Positions 39,044 through 49,381 of a DNA stretch of 64,000 bases are shown in pieces. The DNA comes from an uncultured Paracoccaceae bacterium. GTDB lineage: Bacteria > Pseudomonadota > Alphaproteobacteria > Rhodobacterales > Rhodobacteraceae. The first letter of the stretch is position 1. Every line of letters begins with the position of its first letter. Below the pieces are notes generated by a model. It had not been told where the DNA came from and made no database searches. It worked only from the letters and a program-made list of their open reading frames with translations. The stretch lies in contig CAKZTM010000008.1 in NCBI GenBank assembly GCA_937920555.1, positions 1 through 64,000 of the forward strand, written 5' to 3'. The position numbers were made by a program, and so were the translations under genes.

Positions 39044-39379
39044 TCAGGACGTTTTATCGTCGTCTAGTTCGGCCTCCAAGAACCGTTCTAGTGCATCAAG
39101 GTTGACGGCTTCAAACTGGCCAAAGCTTTCCATCCAGATACTGGCGTCTTTCATGGCGGCGGGATTGAGGCCGCACCATTTTACGCGGCCTCTCTTTTCT
39201 TGAGTGATCAGCCCTGCCGCCACCAAGATATTGATATGTTTTGAGATTGCGGTCAGGGACATCTCAAAGGGCTCGGCAATGTCGGTGACGGCCAAATCAT
39301 CCTCCAGAAGCATCACAAGGATTTGCCGCCGGGTCGGATCGGCAAGAGAGGCAAAGACGTGATCAAGAGTAGCGGCCAT
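39044..39379 (-). CDS. ArsR family transcriptional regulator
   Basis: LDHVFASLADPTRRQILVMLLEDDLAVTDIAEPFEMSLTAISKHINILVAAGLITQEKRGRVKWCGLN. Confidence 0.9.
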   Translation of the reverse strand: MAATLDHVFASLADPTRRQILVMLLEDDLAVTDIAEPFEMSLTAISKHINILVAAGLITQEKRGRVKWCGLNPAAMKDASIWMESFGQFEAVNLDALERFLEAELDDDKTS

Positions 39380-39457
39380 TGAGTTTGGGTAGGGGCAAGC
39401 AGGTATTTAGTCAACCGGATGGTTGAGTTTTTGGTTGTGGTTTGGGCGGACGCGTCC

Positions 39458-40042
39458 TTACCAGCTTTGCACCAAGCCAAGAGAGAACCCGGCCCCGTCG
39501 AAATTGATGTTTTCCGGGCCCAAACCGCTGCCGTTAGAGATGTGGTTCAGGGCAAATGCCGCCTGCACGGTCAGGGTTTCGGAAACAGTGACATTCATGC
39601 CCAACCGGGCGTCAAACTTGCCGTAAAGCCGCGCGTCAAACATGGTCAGGGACGGATCATCGGGAAAGGAGCGATCCGTGATCATGGCAGCAATTCCCAC
39701 TTCCATGAAGGGTTGGATCGTTGCTGACGGGTTGGCGGGGCTGAACCGGGCAAAACCACCGCCGAAGACGGCAAGTGCGCTGGCGTCAACATAGGTGATC
39801 CCACCGTTTTCGCTGGACCTGCCGGTCGCACTCAGCAGTCCGCCTTGCACACCCAGAGTGAAGGGGCCGGTTTGGCGCAAGGGCGTAGACAATGTTAGCG
39901 ACAGCGCGTCAATATCGCGCTCAGTCCGGTTGGAGGAGGCGAGTGTGTCCGCGTAAATCGTCCAGCTGCGTGGTGGTTCCTGAGCCGTGACGGGAAGGGC
40001 CACAGCCGTCACGACGGCGGGCAAAATTAGGTATTTTAGCAT
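39458..40042 (-). CDS. Outer-membrane acyloxyacyl hydrolase / PagL-like lipid A deacylase
   Basis: Signal peptide, beta-barrel character, NHISNGSGLGPENINFDGAG resembling the PagL HxSN motif. Confidence 0.6.
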   Translation of the reverse strand: MLKYLILPAVVTAVALPVTAQEPPRSWTIYADTLASSNRTERDIDALSLTLSTPLRQTGPFTLGVQGGLLSATGRSSENGGITYVDASALAVFGGGFARFSPANPSATIQPFMEVGIAAMITDRSFPDDPSLTMFDARLYGKFDARLGMNVTVSETLTVQAAFALNHISNGSGLGPENINFDGAGFSLGLVQSW

Positions 40043-40128
40043 GAGATCCCTCGGGCACAGTCAATGTCAGAGGGCAGTCTAACGGGAGGCATGGCGCGAT
40101 GCCACGCCTCCGGTTGCGAAGTTGGTCT

Positions 40129-40770
40129 TTAGTTGGTCGGCGTGATCGTAATGACCACACGTCGGTTCTGTTGGCGGCCAAACGCGGTGGAGTTGGAGGC
40201 CACCGGAGAGAATTCGCCCTCGCCAAATGTGTTGATCCGACCGGAATTCACGCCGTTTGCCATCAACACGCCTGCCACGGCACGGGCGCGGCCCTCGGAC
40301 AATTGCTGGTTATACTGCACTGAGCCGGTGTTATCCGTGTGGCCCACAATTGTGATCCGGGAGTTCGGGAATTGTTGGAGGTTCTGGGCCAGTTGCGAGA
40401 GCGTGCCTTGGAAGCGCGGCTCCACGGCGGTGCTGTCCACGGCGAATGTGATGGATTCAGGCAGTGTCACGATCAACTGGTCGCCGGTATTTTGGATCAA
40501 AGCGCCCGAATTGCCGATTTGGCTGCGCAGAGCGGCCTCTTGCTTGTCCAGATTAGCACCGATGGCTGCGCCGCCGATCGCGCCGATCAAAGCGCCGCGC
40601 TTGGTGGATTTTTCTTCGCCGATAATGTTTCCGGCGACGGCCCCGCCGATCGCGCCTGCAAGTGCGCCACCAATGGCGTTTTTGTTGCCCTCAAAATCAG
40701 TCGCTGTACAGGCGACAAGGCTGAACCCGGCCAAGGCCAGAACAGATGCTTTTGCTGCGCGCAGTTTCAT
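40129..40770 (-). CDS. OmpA family lipoprotein with glycine-zipper domain
   Basis: Lipobox LVAC; GGALAGAIGGAVAGNIIG; ITIVGHTDNTGSVQYNQQLSEGRARAVAGVL. Confidence 0.9.
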   Translation of the reverse strand: MKLRAAKASVLALAGFSLVACTATDFEGNKNAIGGALAGAIGGAVAGNIIGEEKSTKRGALIGAIGGAAIGANLDKQEAALRSQIGNSGALIQNTGDQLIVTLPESITFAVDSTAVEPRFQGTLSQLAQNLQQFPNSRITIVGHTDNTGSVQYNQQLSEGRARAVAGVLMANGVNSGRINTFGEGEFSPVASNSTAFGRQQNRRVVITITPTN

Positions 40771-40960
40771 GTACGTTTTCCTTTTCAAGTTTGGGCAAGT
40801 GTTGAGATGCCCTTTGTGCTTGGTAGATAGTCCAAGCCTGTCTCACATCACAGACACGAAGCGGTGAAACGTACCATTTTGGGCGGTTTGGCGCTCAATT
40901 ATTGAACAACTGTAATCTGTGGAAACAATTTTGGCGCGCTGGCTGGGATGTTGGGGCGCT

Positions 40961-41800
40961 TTAGGCGGCGTCCTCTTCGGTTCGTGCCGCCTCCCATGCC
41001 AAAAGAGCGCGTTTGACCGGAATACCCCAGTGGTAGCCGCCCAAGCCCCCGGACTTGCGCAGGGCGCGGTGGCAGGGGATCAGCCAACTGACCGGGTTGC
41101 GGCCCACAGCGGTGCCCACGGCGCGAACGGCTTTGGGTTTACCGATGGATTGGGCGATGTCTGAATATGTGGTGACGTGACCTGTGGGGATCGACAAAAG
41201 TGCCTCCCAAACTTTGATTTGGAATGGTGCGCCGATTATATGGAGTTGCAACTCGCCTGATTGTCCAAGTGCTGCATCCATAAGCGGGCTCACGCGGGCG
41301 CGATCTTGGACGAATTGCGCGCTTGGCCAGCGGGACGTCATATCGTCCATGGCGGCCTTGCGTGTGGTGTCGGCGGTAAAGGCAAGGCCGCACAGGCCCC
41401 GGTCGGTTGCCATGGCAAGCGCGTCCCCAAAGGGCGTATCGCACCAGTCCCAATAGATGCTCAGGTCGGCGGCACCGGTGGCAAACTCGCCGGGTGTCAT
41501 CGCCTCCCATTTGATGAACAGGTCATGCAGGCGGCTGGAGCCGGACAGGCCGGTCTCCATGGCGGTGCTGAGAACCGAGGCGCGGTTCGCCAACAGGTGT
41601 TTCGCGTGATCGAGCGTCAGATATTGCTGGTAGCGTTTGGGCGAGACCCCGACCCATTGGCTGAACACCCGCTGAAAATGGGCCGGGCTCATGTTCATAC
41701 GCTCAGCCAAATCTTCGAGCGACAGGCGCGGGCCTGCGGCGTCAATTTCCTCAATCGCGCGAGCGATCACGCCGTAATGGTAGTGGGTCTGGGTATCCAT
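40961..41800 (-). CDS. AraC-type/Ada-like O6-methylguanine-DNA methyltransferase fusion
   Basis: AraC-type HTH (MNMSPAHFQRVFSQWVGVSPKRYQQYL) plus MGMT site NPVSWLIPCHRALRKSGGLGGYHWG. Confidence 0.9.
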   Translation of the reverse strand: MDTQTHYHYGVIARAIEEIDAAGPRLSLEDLAERMNMSPAHFQRVFSQWVGVSPKRYQQYLTLDHAKHLLANRASVLSTAMETGLSGSSRLHDLFIKWEAMTPGEFATGAADLSIYWDWCDTPFGDALAMATDRGLCGLAFTADTTRKAAMDDMTSRWPSAQFVQDRARVSPLMDAALGQSGELQLHIIGAPFQIKVWEALLSIPTGHVTTYSDIAQSIGKPKAVRAVGTAVGRNPVSWLIPCHRALRKSGGLGGYHWGIPVKRALLAWEAARTEEDAA

Positions 41801-41943
41801 ATCGTCACCTCTTGTGTTGGTGTGAAGATGGCAGAGGCTTGGCCGGGTTTCGACCCGAATATTGCGGTTTGGAACCCTGTTGGGCTGGACGCATTGCCCC
41901 GACACCGGCCGTCGCGAGGTCGTGGCAGGCCGCTGACCCAACA

Positions 41944-41963
41944 CTACTGTGCTAGCACAGTAG
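41944..41963. repeat. CTAG-centred palindrome, copy B (perfect 20-bp palindrome)
   Basis: CTACTGTGCTAGCACAGTAG in the divergent ada-like/smc region. Confidence 0.85.
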
Positions 41964-42033
41964 CACAGTTGTTAACCTTTGGTGCGCATCTGGCGGGATG
42001 ACGCGGCTTGGTAGGGCAAACGCAACAATATCT

Positions 42034-42042
42034 TGTGGATAA
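42034..42042 (-). promoter_or_regulatory. Single consensus DnaA box upstream of smc
   Basis: tgtggataa, the reverse complement of TTATCCACA. Confidence 0.4.
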
Positions 42043-42144
42043 CTCCCGGACCAAGGCCATATGAAGTTGAATTTCGTTGACTCTGAGAGGGTCAGGCGGG
42101 ATTTTGGTCCAAATTATAAGAATCAAAAGGCGACAAGAGGCTCC

Positions 42145-45100
42145 GTGCGGTTTTCCAAACTCAGATTGTTGGGATTCAAAAGTTTCGTTGATCCAACGGA
42201 GCTGATCATTTCTGATGGGCTGACGGGCGTGGTTGGCCCGAACGGATGTGGCAAATCAAACCTGTTGGAAGCACTGCGCTGGGTGATGGGCGAGAACCGC
42301 GCCAAGGCCATGCGCGGATCAGGTATGGAGGATGTGATCTTCAACGGGGCCTCCACCCGTCCCGCGCGAAACTACGCGGAAGTCACCTTGTCTTTGGACA
42401 ATTCGGACCGGCTTGCGCCTGCGGCATTCAATCAAAATGACAGCATTGATGTGGTGCGCCGTATCGTGCGCGATGCAGGTTCCGCCTATAAGGTCAGCGG
42501 CAAAGAGGCGCGGGCGCGTGATGTGCAGATGCTGTTTGCGGACGCCTCCACAGGAGCCCATTCGCCGGCATTGGTGCGGCAGGGGCAAATCTCGGAACTG
42601 GTGAATGCGAAGCCCAAAGCCCGACGTCGGGTTCTGGAGGAGGCCGCGGGGATCTCCGGTCTCTATCAGCGCCGCCATGAGGCAGAGCTGAAGCTGAACG
42701 CCACAGGGACCAATTTGGCGCGGGTTGAGGATGTTCTTGAGCAACTTGCCTCTCAACTGGGGACATTGGCGCGTCAGGCCAAACAGGCAGCGCGCTACCG
42801 CGAGATCGCCGATGAACTTCGCAGCTCTGAGGCCGCTTTGTTGTTTCGGCGCTGGGCCGAGGCGCAACTGATCAGCCAGCAGGCCGAGACGGCTTTGGCC
42901 ACGGCAACGGCTGGGGCTGGCGGGTCGGAGGCGGACGCATCAAAAGCCGCCCGTGCGCGCGATCAGATGGCAGAAAAAATGCCCCCGTTGCGCGAAGAAG
43001 AAACGATCGCATCGGCGGTGCTTCAGCGCTTGTTGGTCGAGCGCGATACCATTGAGGATGAGGAAGCGCGGGCCCAAAGCACGGTGGAGACACTGACGGC
43101 GCGGATTGGTCAGTTGGTGTCGGACAAGGACCGCGAAGCCTCGCTGGGCAGTGATGCGGATGAGGTCATCACCCAACTGAATTGGGAGCAGGAGGCGCTT
43201 GAGAAAGCCTCTGCCGGGCATCAGGCCAAGCAAGATGAAGCGCGTGAGGCCGCAAGAACCTTAGGTGAGGCTTTGCAAAGCAGCGAAGCCGGGCTCGATA
43301 GTGCCACCGAGGATTTGGCCCGCCTGGAGGCGCGTCATCACGCGCTGGAGCGTCGTCACGAGGAAGCTTTGGGGCAGGATCAAAAGGCGCGTGATGAGGC
43401 TGCAAAAACCCATGCGGCGGTGAAGGTCGCACGCGATGGTTTGGCAGATGCGGAAGCGGCGTTGGCATCGGTGTCGTCGCAAAACACGCAAGCGGCCCAA
43501 GCGGCAAAGCTGGCAGAAACAGCGCTGACGGATGTAGAGCAGAACCGGGGTGCGGCGCAGGAGCGCGAAGCAGAGTTGCGCGCGGCATTATCAAGCGCCG
43601 AAGGGGCCGCCAAGACCCTTCGCGCAGAGGCGCAAGCGTTGGAAAAGCTGCTTGCGCGGGATCAGGGCACCGGCGATCAGATTTTGGACCAAGTGACGGT
43701 CTCCAAGGGGTTTGAGGCGGCATTCGGGGCTGCTTTGGCGGATGACTTGAAAGCCCCCGAAGTCTCGGCGGAGCAAAAGGCCGGATGGGCCACATTGTCT
43801 GCTTACGGGCAAATGGCGGAGCTGCCTGAGGGGGCCGCGCGTCTGGCAGAGCACATTTCGGCGCCGCCCTTGCTCGCGCGGCGGCTGCAGGCGATCGGAC
43901 TTGTTGCGCGGGCCGATGGTGACCGGTTGCAGGCGGCATTAGAGCCGGGTCAGCGACTGGTCAGTGTTGAGGGGGATTTGTGGCGTTGGGACGGGTTGCG
44001 TGCCAATGCCGATGACACGCCCACCGCTACTGCTTTGGTGCTTCAGCAGCGCAACCGTCTGGCGGAACTAAACGTTTCTTTGCAGGCCGCAGAGCGCGAT
44101 TTGCAAGTGGCCCAAGCGGCACAAGTGGAGGCCGCCGAGGCTCTGCGCGCGCTCAACGGACAGGAACAGGCGGCCCGAGAGGCACGCAAGCAAGCGGATG
44201 CAGCCTCCACCGAGGCCATGCGTCAAATGGGCCGCGCGGAGGCCAATCTCAACATGCTGCAAGGGCAGTTGGAGACGCATTTGCACTTGTCCGAGCGTCG
44301 CGACGAAGAGGCAGCGGTTGCGGCGACATCCCTAGAGGCGTCGACCAAAGAGCTGGGCAGCGTGGACGATTTGTCTGACCGCCGGGAGGCTTTGGAAGCG
44401 CTCAAGCAAGGCGTCGAAGAGGCGCGGGCGGCGATGCTGGAAGCGCGCGGTCAGGCCGATACATTGCGCCGCGAAGAAGAAGCCCGCGTGAAGCGCAGCC
44501 AAGAGATCACCAAAGAATTGTCCGGGTGGAAGTTGCGACAGGACACTGCCGGCAAGCGTTTGGCTGAGTTGGATGAGCGCATTGCGGCCACGGAAGTGTC
44601 GCTCAAGGACGCGCAATCCGCCCCGGAGGAAATAGCCGGTCGTCGGTCCAAATTAGCACGTTCGATTGAAGATGCGGAAGCGCGCCGGAACAAGGCAAGT
44701 GATGCATTGGCTGAGGCGGAAATCGTTTTGCGCCAAACCGAAGATGCGGCCCGCGCCGCGGAGCGTTCAGCATCAGAGGCCCGAGAGGCCCGCGCGCGTG
44801 CCGAGGCCGTGGCAGAGGCGGCGGTCGCCCAAACGGTTCAGGCCGCAGCCCGCATCGAGGAGGATTTGGAGACCACGCCGGAAGGATTGATCGAGCAGTT
44901 TGAGCTCGATGCGGAGCGCCTGCCATCGGCGGAAAAAGTCGAGATGGATGTGGCCCGTCTGAAACGTCAGCGTGACGCGCTGGGGGCGGTCAATCTTCGG
45001 GCCGAAGAGGACGCCAAGGCGGTTCAGGAAGAGCATGACAATTTGGAAGCAGAGAAGCTGGATCTAGAGGCTGCTGTCACCGAGTTGAAAAAGGGCATCG

Positions 45101-45600
45101 ACAGTTTGAACACCGAGGGTCGCCAGCGCCTTCTGGATGCATTCGATCAGGTGAACCGGAATTTCTCTGAGCTGTTCAAAACCCTGTTTGGCGGTGGCGA
45201 GGCCTCGTTGGTTTTGGTGGAATCCGATGATCCTTTGGAGGCGGGCCTAGAGATTATGTGCCAGCCGCCCGGCAAGAAACTGTCCACCTTGTCGCTCTTG
45301 TCAGGTGGAGAGCAGACCTTGACCGCCATGTCGCTGATTTTTGCGGTCTTCATGGCCAATCCGTCGCCCATTTGTGTGCTCGATGAGGTGGATGCGCCAT
45401 TGGATGATGCCAATGTGACGCGCTTTTGTGATCTTCTCGATGAGATGACCCAGCGCACGGATACGCGGTTTTTGATCATTACCCACCATCCGGTGACAAT
45501 GGCGCGTATGAACCGTTTGTTTGGGGTCACCATGGCCGAGCAGGGGGTTAGTCAGCTGGTCTCAGTGGACTTGCAAGAGGCTGAGCGTATCGTCGCCTGA
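42145..45600 (+). CDS. smc: Chromosome segregation protein SMC
   Basis: GTG start VRFSKLRLLGFKSFVDPTELIISDGLTGVVGPNGCGKSNLLEALRWVMGE; coiled coils; LLSGGEQTLTAMSLIFAVFMANPSPICVLDEVDAPLDDANV. Confidence 0.95.
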   Translation: MRFSKLRLLGFKSFVDPTELIISDGLTGVVGPNGCGKSNLLEALRWVMGENRAKAMRGSGMEDVIFNGASTRPARNYAEVTLSLDNSDRLAPAAFNQNDSIDVVRRIVRDAGSAYKVSGKEARARDVQMLFADASTGAHSPALVRQGQISELVNAKPKARRRVLEEAAGISGLYQRRHEAELKLNATGTNLARVEDVLEQLASQLGTLARQAKQAARYREIADELRSSEAALLFRRWAEAQLISQQAETALATATAGAGGSEADASKAARARDQMAEKMPPLREEETIASAVLQRLLVERDTIEDEEARAQSTVETLTARIGQLVSDKDREASLGSDADEVITQLNWEQEALEKASAGHQAKQDEAREAARTLGEALQSSEAGLDSATEDLARLEARHHALERRHEEALGQDQKARDEAAKTHAAVKVARDGLADAEAALASVSSQNTQAAQAAKLAETALTDVEQNRGAAQEREAELRAALSSAEGAAKTLRAEAQALEKLLARDQGTGDQILDQVTVSKGFEAAFGAALADDLKAPEVSAEQKAGWATLSAYGQMAELPEGAARLAEHISAPPLLARRLQAIGLVARADGDRLQAALEPGQRLVSVEGDLWRWDGLRANADDTPTATALVLQQRNRLAELNVSLQAAERDLQVAQAAQVEAAEALRALNGQEQAAREARKQADAASTEAMRQMGRAEANLNMLQGQLETHLHLSERRDEEAAVAATSLEASTKELGSVDDLSDRREALEALKQGVEEARAAMLEARGQADTLRREEEARVKRSQEITKELSGWKLRQDTAGKRLAELDERIAATEVSLKDAQSAPEEIAGRRSKLARSIEDAEARRNKASDALAEAEIVLRQTEDAARAAERSASEAREARARAEAVAEAAVAQTVQAAARIEEDLETTPEGLIEQFELDAERLPSAEKVEMDVARLKRQRDALGAVNLRAEEDAKAVQEEHDNLEAEKLDLEAAVTELKKGIDSLNTEGRQRLLDAFDQVNRNFSELFKTLFGGGEASLVLVESDDPLEAGLEIMCQPPGKKLSTLSLLSGGEQTLTAMSLIFAVFMANPSPICVLDEVDAPLDDANVTRFCDLLDEMTQRTDTRFLIITHHPVTMARMNRLFGVTMAEQGVSQLVSVDLQEAERIVA

Positions 45601-45614
45601 GCTCGGGTCGGCGG

Positions 45615-45809
45615 CTATTTTGCCACCCAGATGACCCGCTCTACGGCACGCATCGAGTTGCTGGCGGCATGTCGTGTGACTTCCAAAATCACCTTCGGGC
45701 GCATGGCCAGTTTTGACACCAAGCCGCGCGCAGGAATTGCGGTGGCCGCAGCCGCACCTGCCAGAACCTGGCGACGGGTTGGTTGGAAGTCTTTATTTTT
45801 CAGTGACAT
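45615..45809 (-). CDS. Small twin-arginine-signal protein (64 aa)
   Basis: MSLKNKDFQPTRRQVLAGAAAATAIPARGLVSKLAM...; Tat-like RR motif. Confidence 0.5.
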   Translation of the reverse strand: MSLKNKDFQPTRRQVLAGAAAATAIPARGLVSKLAMRPKVILEVTRHAASNSMRAVERVIWVAK

Positions 45810-45944
45810 AAGTGCGCCTCCCTCTGACAGATATGGGGGGTACCGCGTGAAATTCAATAGGCTCAAAGGCGCCTTAACCTTTGAGCCTAAGTTTCGGCGC
45901 GCCTGAGGGGGGGCGGAGCGCCGAGATGCGTTTCAATACGTGGG

Positions 45945-46373
45945 TTAGTTCTTTGACTTGCGATGGCCACGGCGGTCTTGGGTGGTCAAAACACCGTCAT
46001 CATTGCTGTCCATCCGCGCCACCATATCGGCCTGATCTTCGCCAAACTCTTCGGCTGTGACCAATCCGTCGCCGTCGTCATCGTGACGCTGAAAATTATC
46101 CACCATCCGCTCACGGTAGGCATCGAGCCACAGCGCTTGGTATTCGTCGAGACTCAACGCCCCATCCCCATCTGCGTCAAACTCGGCCAGCCGCGTGCTG
46201 CGGAACGTGTCCACTTCCTCTTGTGTGATCTGTCCGTCTTGGTTGGTGTCATAGGTGGCCATCAAATCACCCATGCCGCGTCCATGATCTCGACCGTGGT
46301 GACGGTCCTGCGCATAGGCGGCTGCGGGCAGGGCGAGAAGGGTGATACCTGCAAGTGTCAACGTGCGTTTCAT
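45945..46373 (-). CDS. Secreted EF-hand calcium-binding protein
   Basis: DTNQDGQITQEEVDTF, DADGDGALSLDEYQAL, DDDGDGLVTAEEFGE, DSNDDGVLTTQD. Confidence 0.9.
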   Translation of the reverse strand: MKRTLTLAGITLLALPAAAYAQDRHHGRDHGRGMGDLMATYDTNQDGQITQEEVDTFRSTRLAEFDADGDGALSLDEYQALWLDAYRERMVDNFQRHDDDGDGLVTAEEFGEDQADMVARMDSNDDGVLTTQDRRGHRKSKN

Positions 46374-46513
46374 GTTGCTCTCCTGTTGTCGTGTTTGAGT
46401 GGTACGTAAGGACGGTCGGGCTCCGTCGCCAGTGCACGTTTTTGTGATCGGCCGTATTGCGCGTTGCTGGATTTTGGTTCAGGGTTCTTGAGATATATAT
46501 TGGGAGGATTGTC

Positions 46514-47626
46514 ATGAAGACGCGCGCTGCAGTTGCTTTGGAGGCAGGTAAGCCTTTGGAGATCATGGAGGTGAATCTCGAAGGTCCAAAAGCCGGTGAG
46601 GTTCTGGTGGAGATCAAAGCCACTGGGCTTTGCCACACTGATGAATTCACCCGGTCTGGCGATGATCCAGAGGGGCTTTTCCCTGCGATCCTGGGCCATG
46701 AGGGTGCAGGCATCGTTGTAGAGGTCGGCGAGGGCGTAACATCGCTGGAGGTCGGCGATCATGTGATCCCGCTTTACACGCCGGAATGTCGGGAGTGTGA
46801 GTATTGTCTGAACCCCAAGACCAATCTTTGCCAGAAGATCCGCTCCACCCAAGGGGCGGGCCTGTTGCCGGACGGCTCCACCCGGTTCTCCATGCTCGAT
46901 GGGACGCCCATTCATCACTACATGGGCTGTTCGACCTTTGCCAATCATACGGTCGTCCCGGAGATAGCCTTGGCCAAGGTCCGCAAGGACGCGCCGTTTG
47001 ATAAGATTTGTTATATTGGCTGTGGCGTCACCACTGGTATTGGCGCTGTAATCAATACCGCCAAGGTCGAGATCGGCTCGCGCGGTGTGGTGTTTGGCCT
47101 TGGCGGGATCGGGCTTAATGTCATTCAGGGCCTCCGGCTTGCCGGCGCCGATCAGATCGTTGGTGTTGATCTTAATGAAGGCAAGATCGAGATGGCCAAG
47201 CATTTTGGCATGACAGATTTTGTGAATCCGTCCAAGGTTGATGGCGATCTGGTCGCCCATCTGGTTGAGTTAACCGGTGGTGGTGCGGATTACACTTTTG
47301 ATGCCACCGGCAATGTGGGTGTGATGCGCACGGCTCTGGAATGTGCCCATAAAGGTTGGGGCGAGAGCATCATCATCGGCGTCGCACCTGCGGGGGCCGA
47401 GATTTCAACCCGGCCGTTCCAACTGGTCACCGGGCGCAGTTGGCGCGGCACCGCTTTCGGTGGCGCGTCAGGGCGAACGGATGTGCCCAAGATTGTGGAT
47501 TGGTACATGGATGGCAAGATCGAGATTGATCCGATGATCACCCACAAGCTGACGTTGGATGAGATCAATCACGGATTTGATCTGATGCATGAGGGCAAGT
47601 CCATCCGGGCTGTGGTGGAATTCTGA
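46514..47626 (+). CDS. adhC: S-(hydroxymethyl)glutathione dehydrogenase / class III alcohol dehydrogenase
   Basis: [72 protein letters not shown]. Confidence 0.95.
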   Translation: MKTRAAVALEAGKPLEIMEVNLEGPKAGEVLVEIKATGLCHTDEFTRSGDDPEGLFPAILGHEGAGIVVEVGEGVTSLEVGDHVIPLYTPECRECEYCLNPKTNLCQKIRSTQGAGLLPDGSTRFSMLDGTPIHHYMGCSTFANHTVVPEIALAKVRKDAPFDKICYIGCGVTTGIGAVINTAKVEIGSRGVVFGLGGIGLNVIQGLRLAGADQIVGVDLNEGKIEMAKHFGMTDFVNPSKVDGDLVAHLVELTGGGADYTFDATGNVGVMRTALECAHKGWGESIIIGVAPAGAEISTRPFQLVTGRSWRGTAFGGASGRTDVPKIVDWYMDGKIEIDPMITHKLTLDEINHGFDLMHEGKSIRAVVEF

Positions 47627-47921
47627 TCCGCCCTTGATGTAAAATCTGAGGCAATCCGTCGATGTTAGGGCGGATTGTGTCCACGGCTGAGGCATCGGGC
47701 AAGATGCGGGCCGTTTTGGACCGCGAGGCGACTTTCGAGATGTCCGGTCTTCGTTTGGTGATTGGTTTTGTCTGCCGCACGAATGTGTCTGATGTCGTCG
47801 TAACCGATTGTCTGCAAGGCCGATATCAAGCCTGTGATTACCCTCCCAATTTCCTCCGTTTTTTTGCGCAATTTCGACCTAAGATATTGATTTCATGACT
47901 GAAAGCGACGGAATCCCAGTT

Positions 47922-47941
47922 CTACTCAACTAGAAGAGTGG
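47922..47941. repeat. CTAG-centred palindrome, copy C
   Basis: CTACTCAACTAGAAGAGTGG, upstream of the AEC transporter gene. Confidence 0.65.
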
Positions 47942-48017
47942 ATTTGGGAAAGACGGATATCACACCCGCCTAATGCTCTGGTCAATCTGCTGACTGGCGG
48001 GTACATCTCAACCCATC

Positions 48018-48956
48018 ATGTTGGCCATTTTCCTCAAAACGCTGCCATTTTTCGCTCTGATCTTTTGCGGGTATATTGCCGCGCGCACCCGGTTCTTCCC
48101 CGCCGAGGCGGCCCGGATCATTACGAAATTTGTATTTTATTTCGCCCTCTCGGCGATGCTGTTTCGCTTGGCCGCGACCCTCCCCTTGGAGGATTTGTGG
48201 CAACCGCAATTCCTCATGGCCTATGCTTTGGCCTCCGCAATCCTTTACGTTTTGGTGATGGCCGTGGCGCGGGTGCGCGGTGTCTCCTGGTCCGAGGCAG
48301 GGTTTGAGGCCCATTCCGCCGTCATCGGTAATGTGGGCTTTTTGGGTTTGCCCATGTTTGTGTCCATGTTCGGTCCCTCTGCCGCGGCACCCATTATGAT
48401 GGGGTTGATCATCGATCTGGTTGTGTTTGGGTCGGTGATTGTCATTCTGGTGGAGATTTCACAAGGCACTGGGCGTGGACCCGGCGCGTTCCAAACCGCC
48501 ATTTCCGGACTTTTGAAAAACCCGATGATTATGGCTGTTGTTGCCGGGCTGATCTGGTCCGTCGCCGGCATTCCCTGGACCGCACCTTTAGATGAGTTTA
48601 CCCAAATTCTGGGAGCAGCGGCGACACCGGGCGCGTTATTCGCCATCGGCTGTTCGCTGGCCTCACAAACAGCCGGTCAAAGGGTTGGAACGGCCTTGTG
48701 GCTGACGGTGATCAAGCTTTTTGCCCATCCCGCCATTGTCGCGGTCTTTGTGTTGTTTGTGTTTGATGTGGCACCGTTTGTGGCGGCCATTGCCATTTGT
48801 GCAGCGGCCATGCCCACGGCTGGAAATGTCTTTATTTTGGCCCAACATTACGGGATTGGCGCGTACCGCGTCTCTGCCACGATTTTGATATCGACCGTGT
48901 TGTCCATTTTGACAGTCACCGCGGTCATCGGTTTGGTCGGATTAAGCCCAAGCTAG
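48018..48956 (+). CDS. AEC family auxin-efflux-carrier-type transporter
   Basis: MLAIFLKTLPFFALIFCGYIAARTRFFP...; GNVGFLGLPMFVSMFG. Confidence 0.9.
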   Translation: MLAIFLKTLPFFALIFCGYIAARTRFFPAEAARIITKFVFYFALSAMLFRLAATLPLEDLWQPQFLMAYALASAILYVLVMAVARVRGVSWSEAGFEAHSAVIGNVGFLGLPMFVSMFGPSAAAPIMMGLIIDLVVFGSVIVILVEISQGTGRGPGAFQTAISGLLKNPMIMAVVAGLIWSVAGIPWTAPLDEFTQILGAAATPGALFAIGCSLASQTAGQRVGTALWLTVIKLFAHPAIVAVFVLFVFDVAPFVAAIAICAAAMPTAGNVFILAQHYGIGAYRVSATILISTVLSILTVTAVIGLVGLSPS

Positions 48957-49295
48957 GGCGGTCCCTATGACGATCAGCAGGCAGCCCAGCATTTCTTTGG
49001 TGGTGAATGTCTCGCCGAAAAACAGGCAAGACAGGAGGGCTATCAGGCCCACCTCGCAGGCCAGAATTGTCACGTAGATCATGCCCAACCGCTCGGCCTT
49101 GAGGGCCATAATCTCCAGCCCTGTGCCCGCCATGATCATGGTTGCGATGATCACAAGCAACAAGGTGGAATGGGTTTGGGTCCACAGTTTCATCGCCGCC
49201 ATTGATCCGGTGTAAAACACCGCTGATCCAAGCGACAGAAGTGCGATTTGCGCAGTGGAGCTGAGTGTCAGGCTGTTTGCCAGCATGGCGGGCAT
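48942..49295 (-). CDS. SMR/EamA-like small membrane transporter
   Basis: About 117 aa, four TM segments; GMIYVTILACEVGLIALLSCLFFGETFTTKEMLGCLLIVIGTALA. Confidence 0.75.
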   Translation of the reverse strand: MPAMLANSLTLSSTAQIALLSLGSAVFYTGSMAAMKLWTQTHSTLLLVIIATMIMAGTGLEIMALKAERLGMIYVTILACEVGLIALLSCLFFGETFTTKEMLGCLLIVIGTALAWA

Positions 49296-49381
49296 TGGTT
49301 TCCCCTCTTATCTTTCGCAACCGTGGAGGGTATTGGGGGAATTGTCTGTGACAATAATCACTGGAACCGGAGGGGTCAGCT

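Noticed and set aside
47662-47898. 78-aa ORF in the adhC-AEC gap
   Set aside because: No ribosome site or family resemblance; low support
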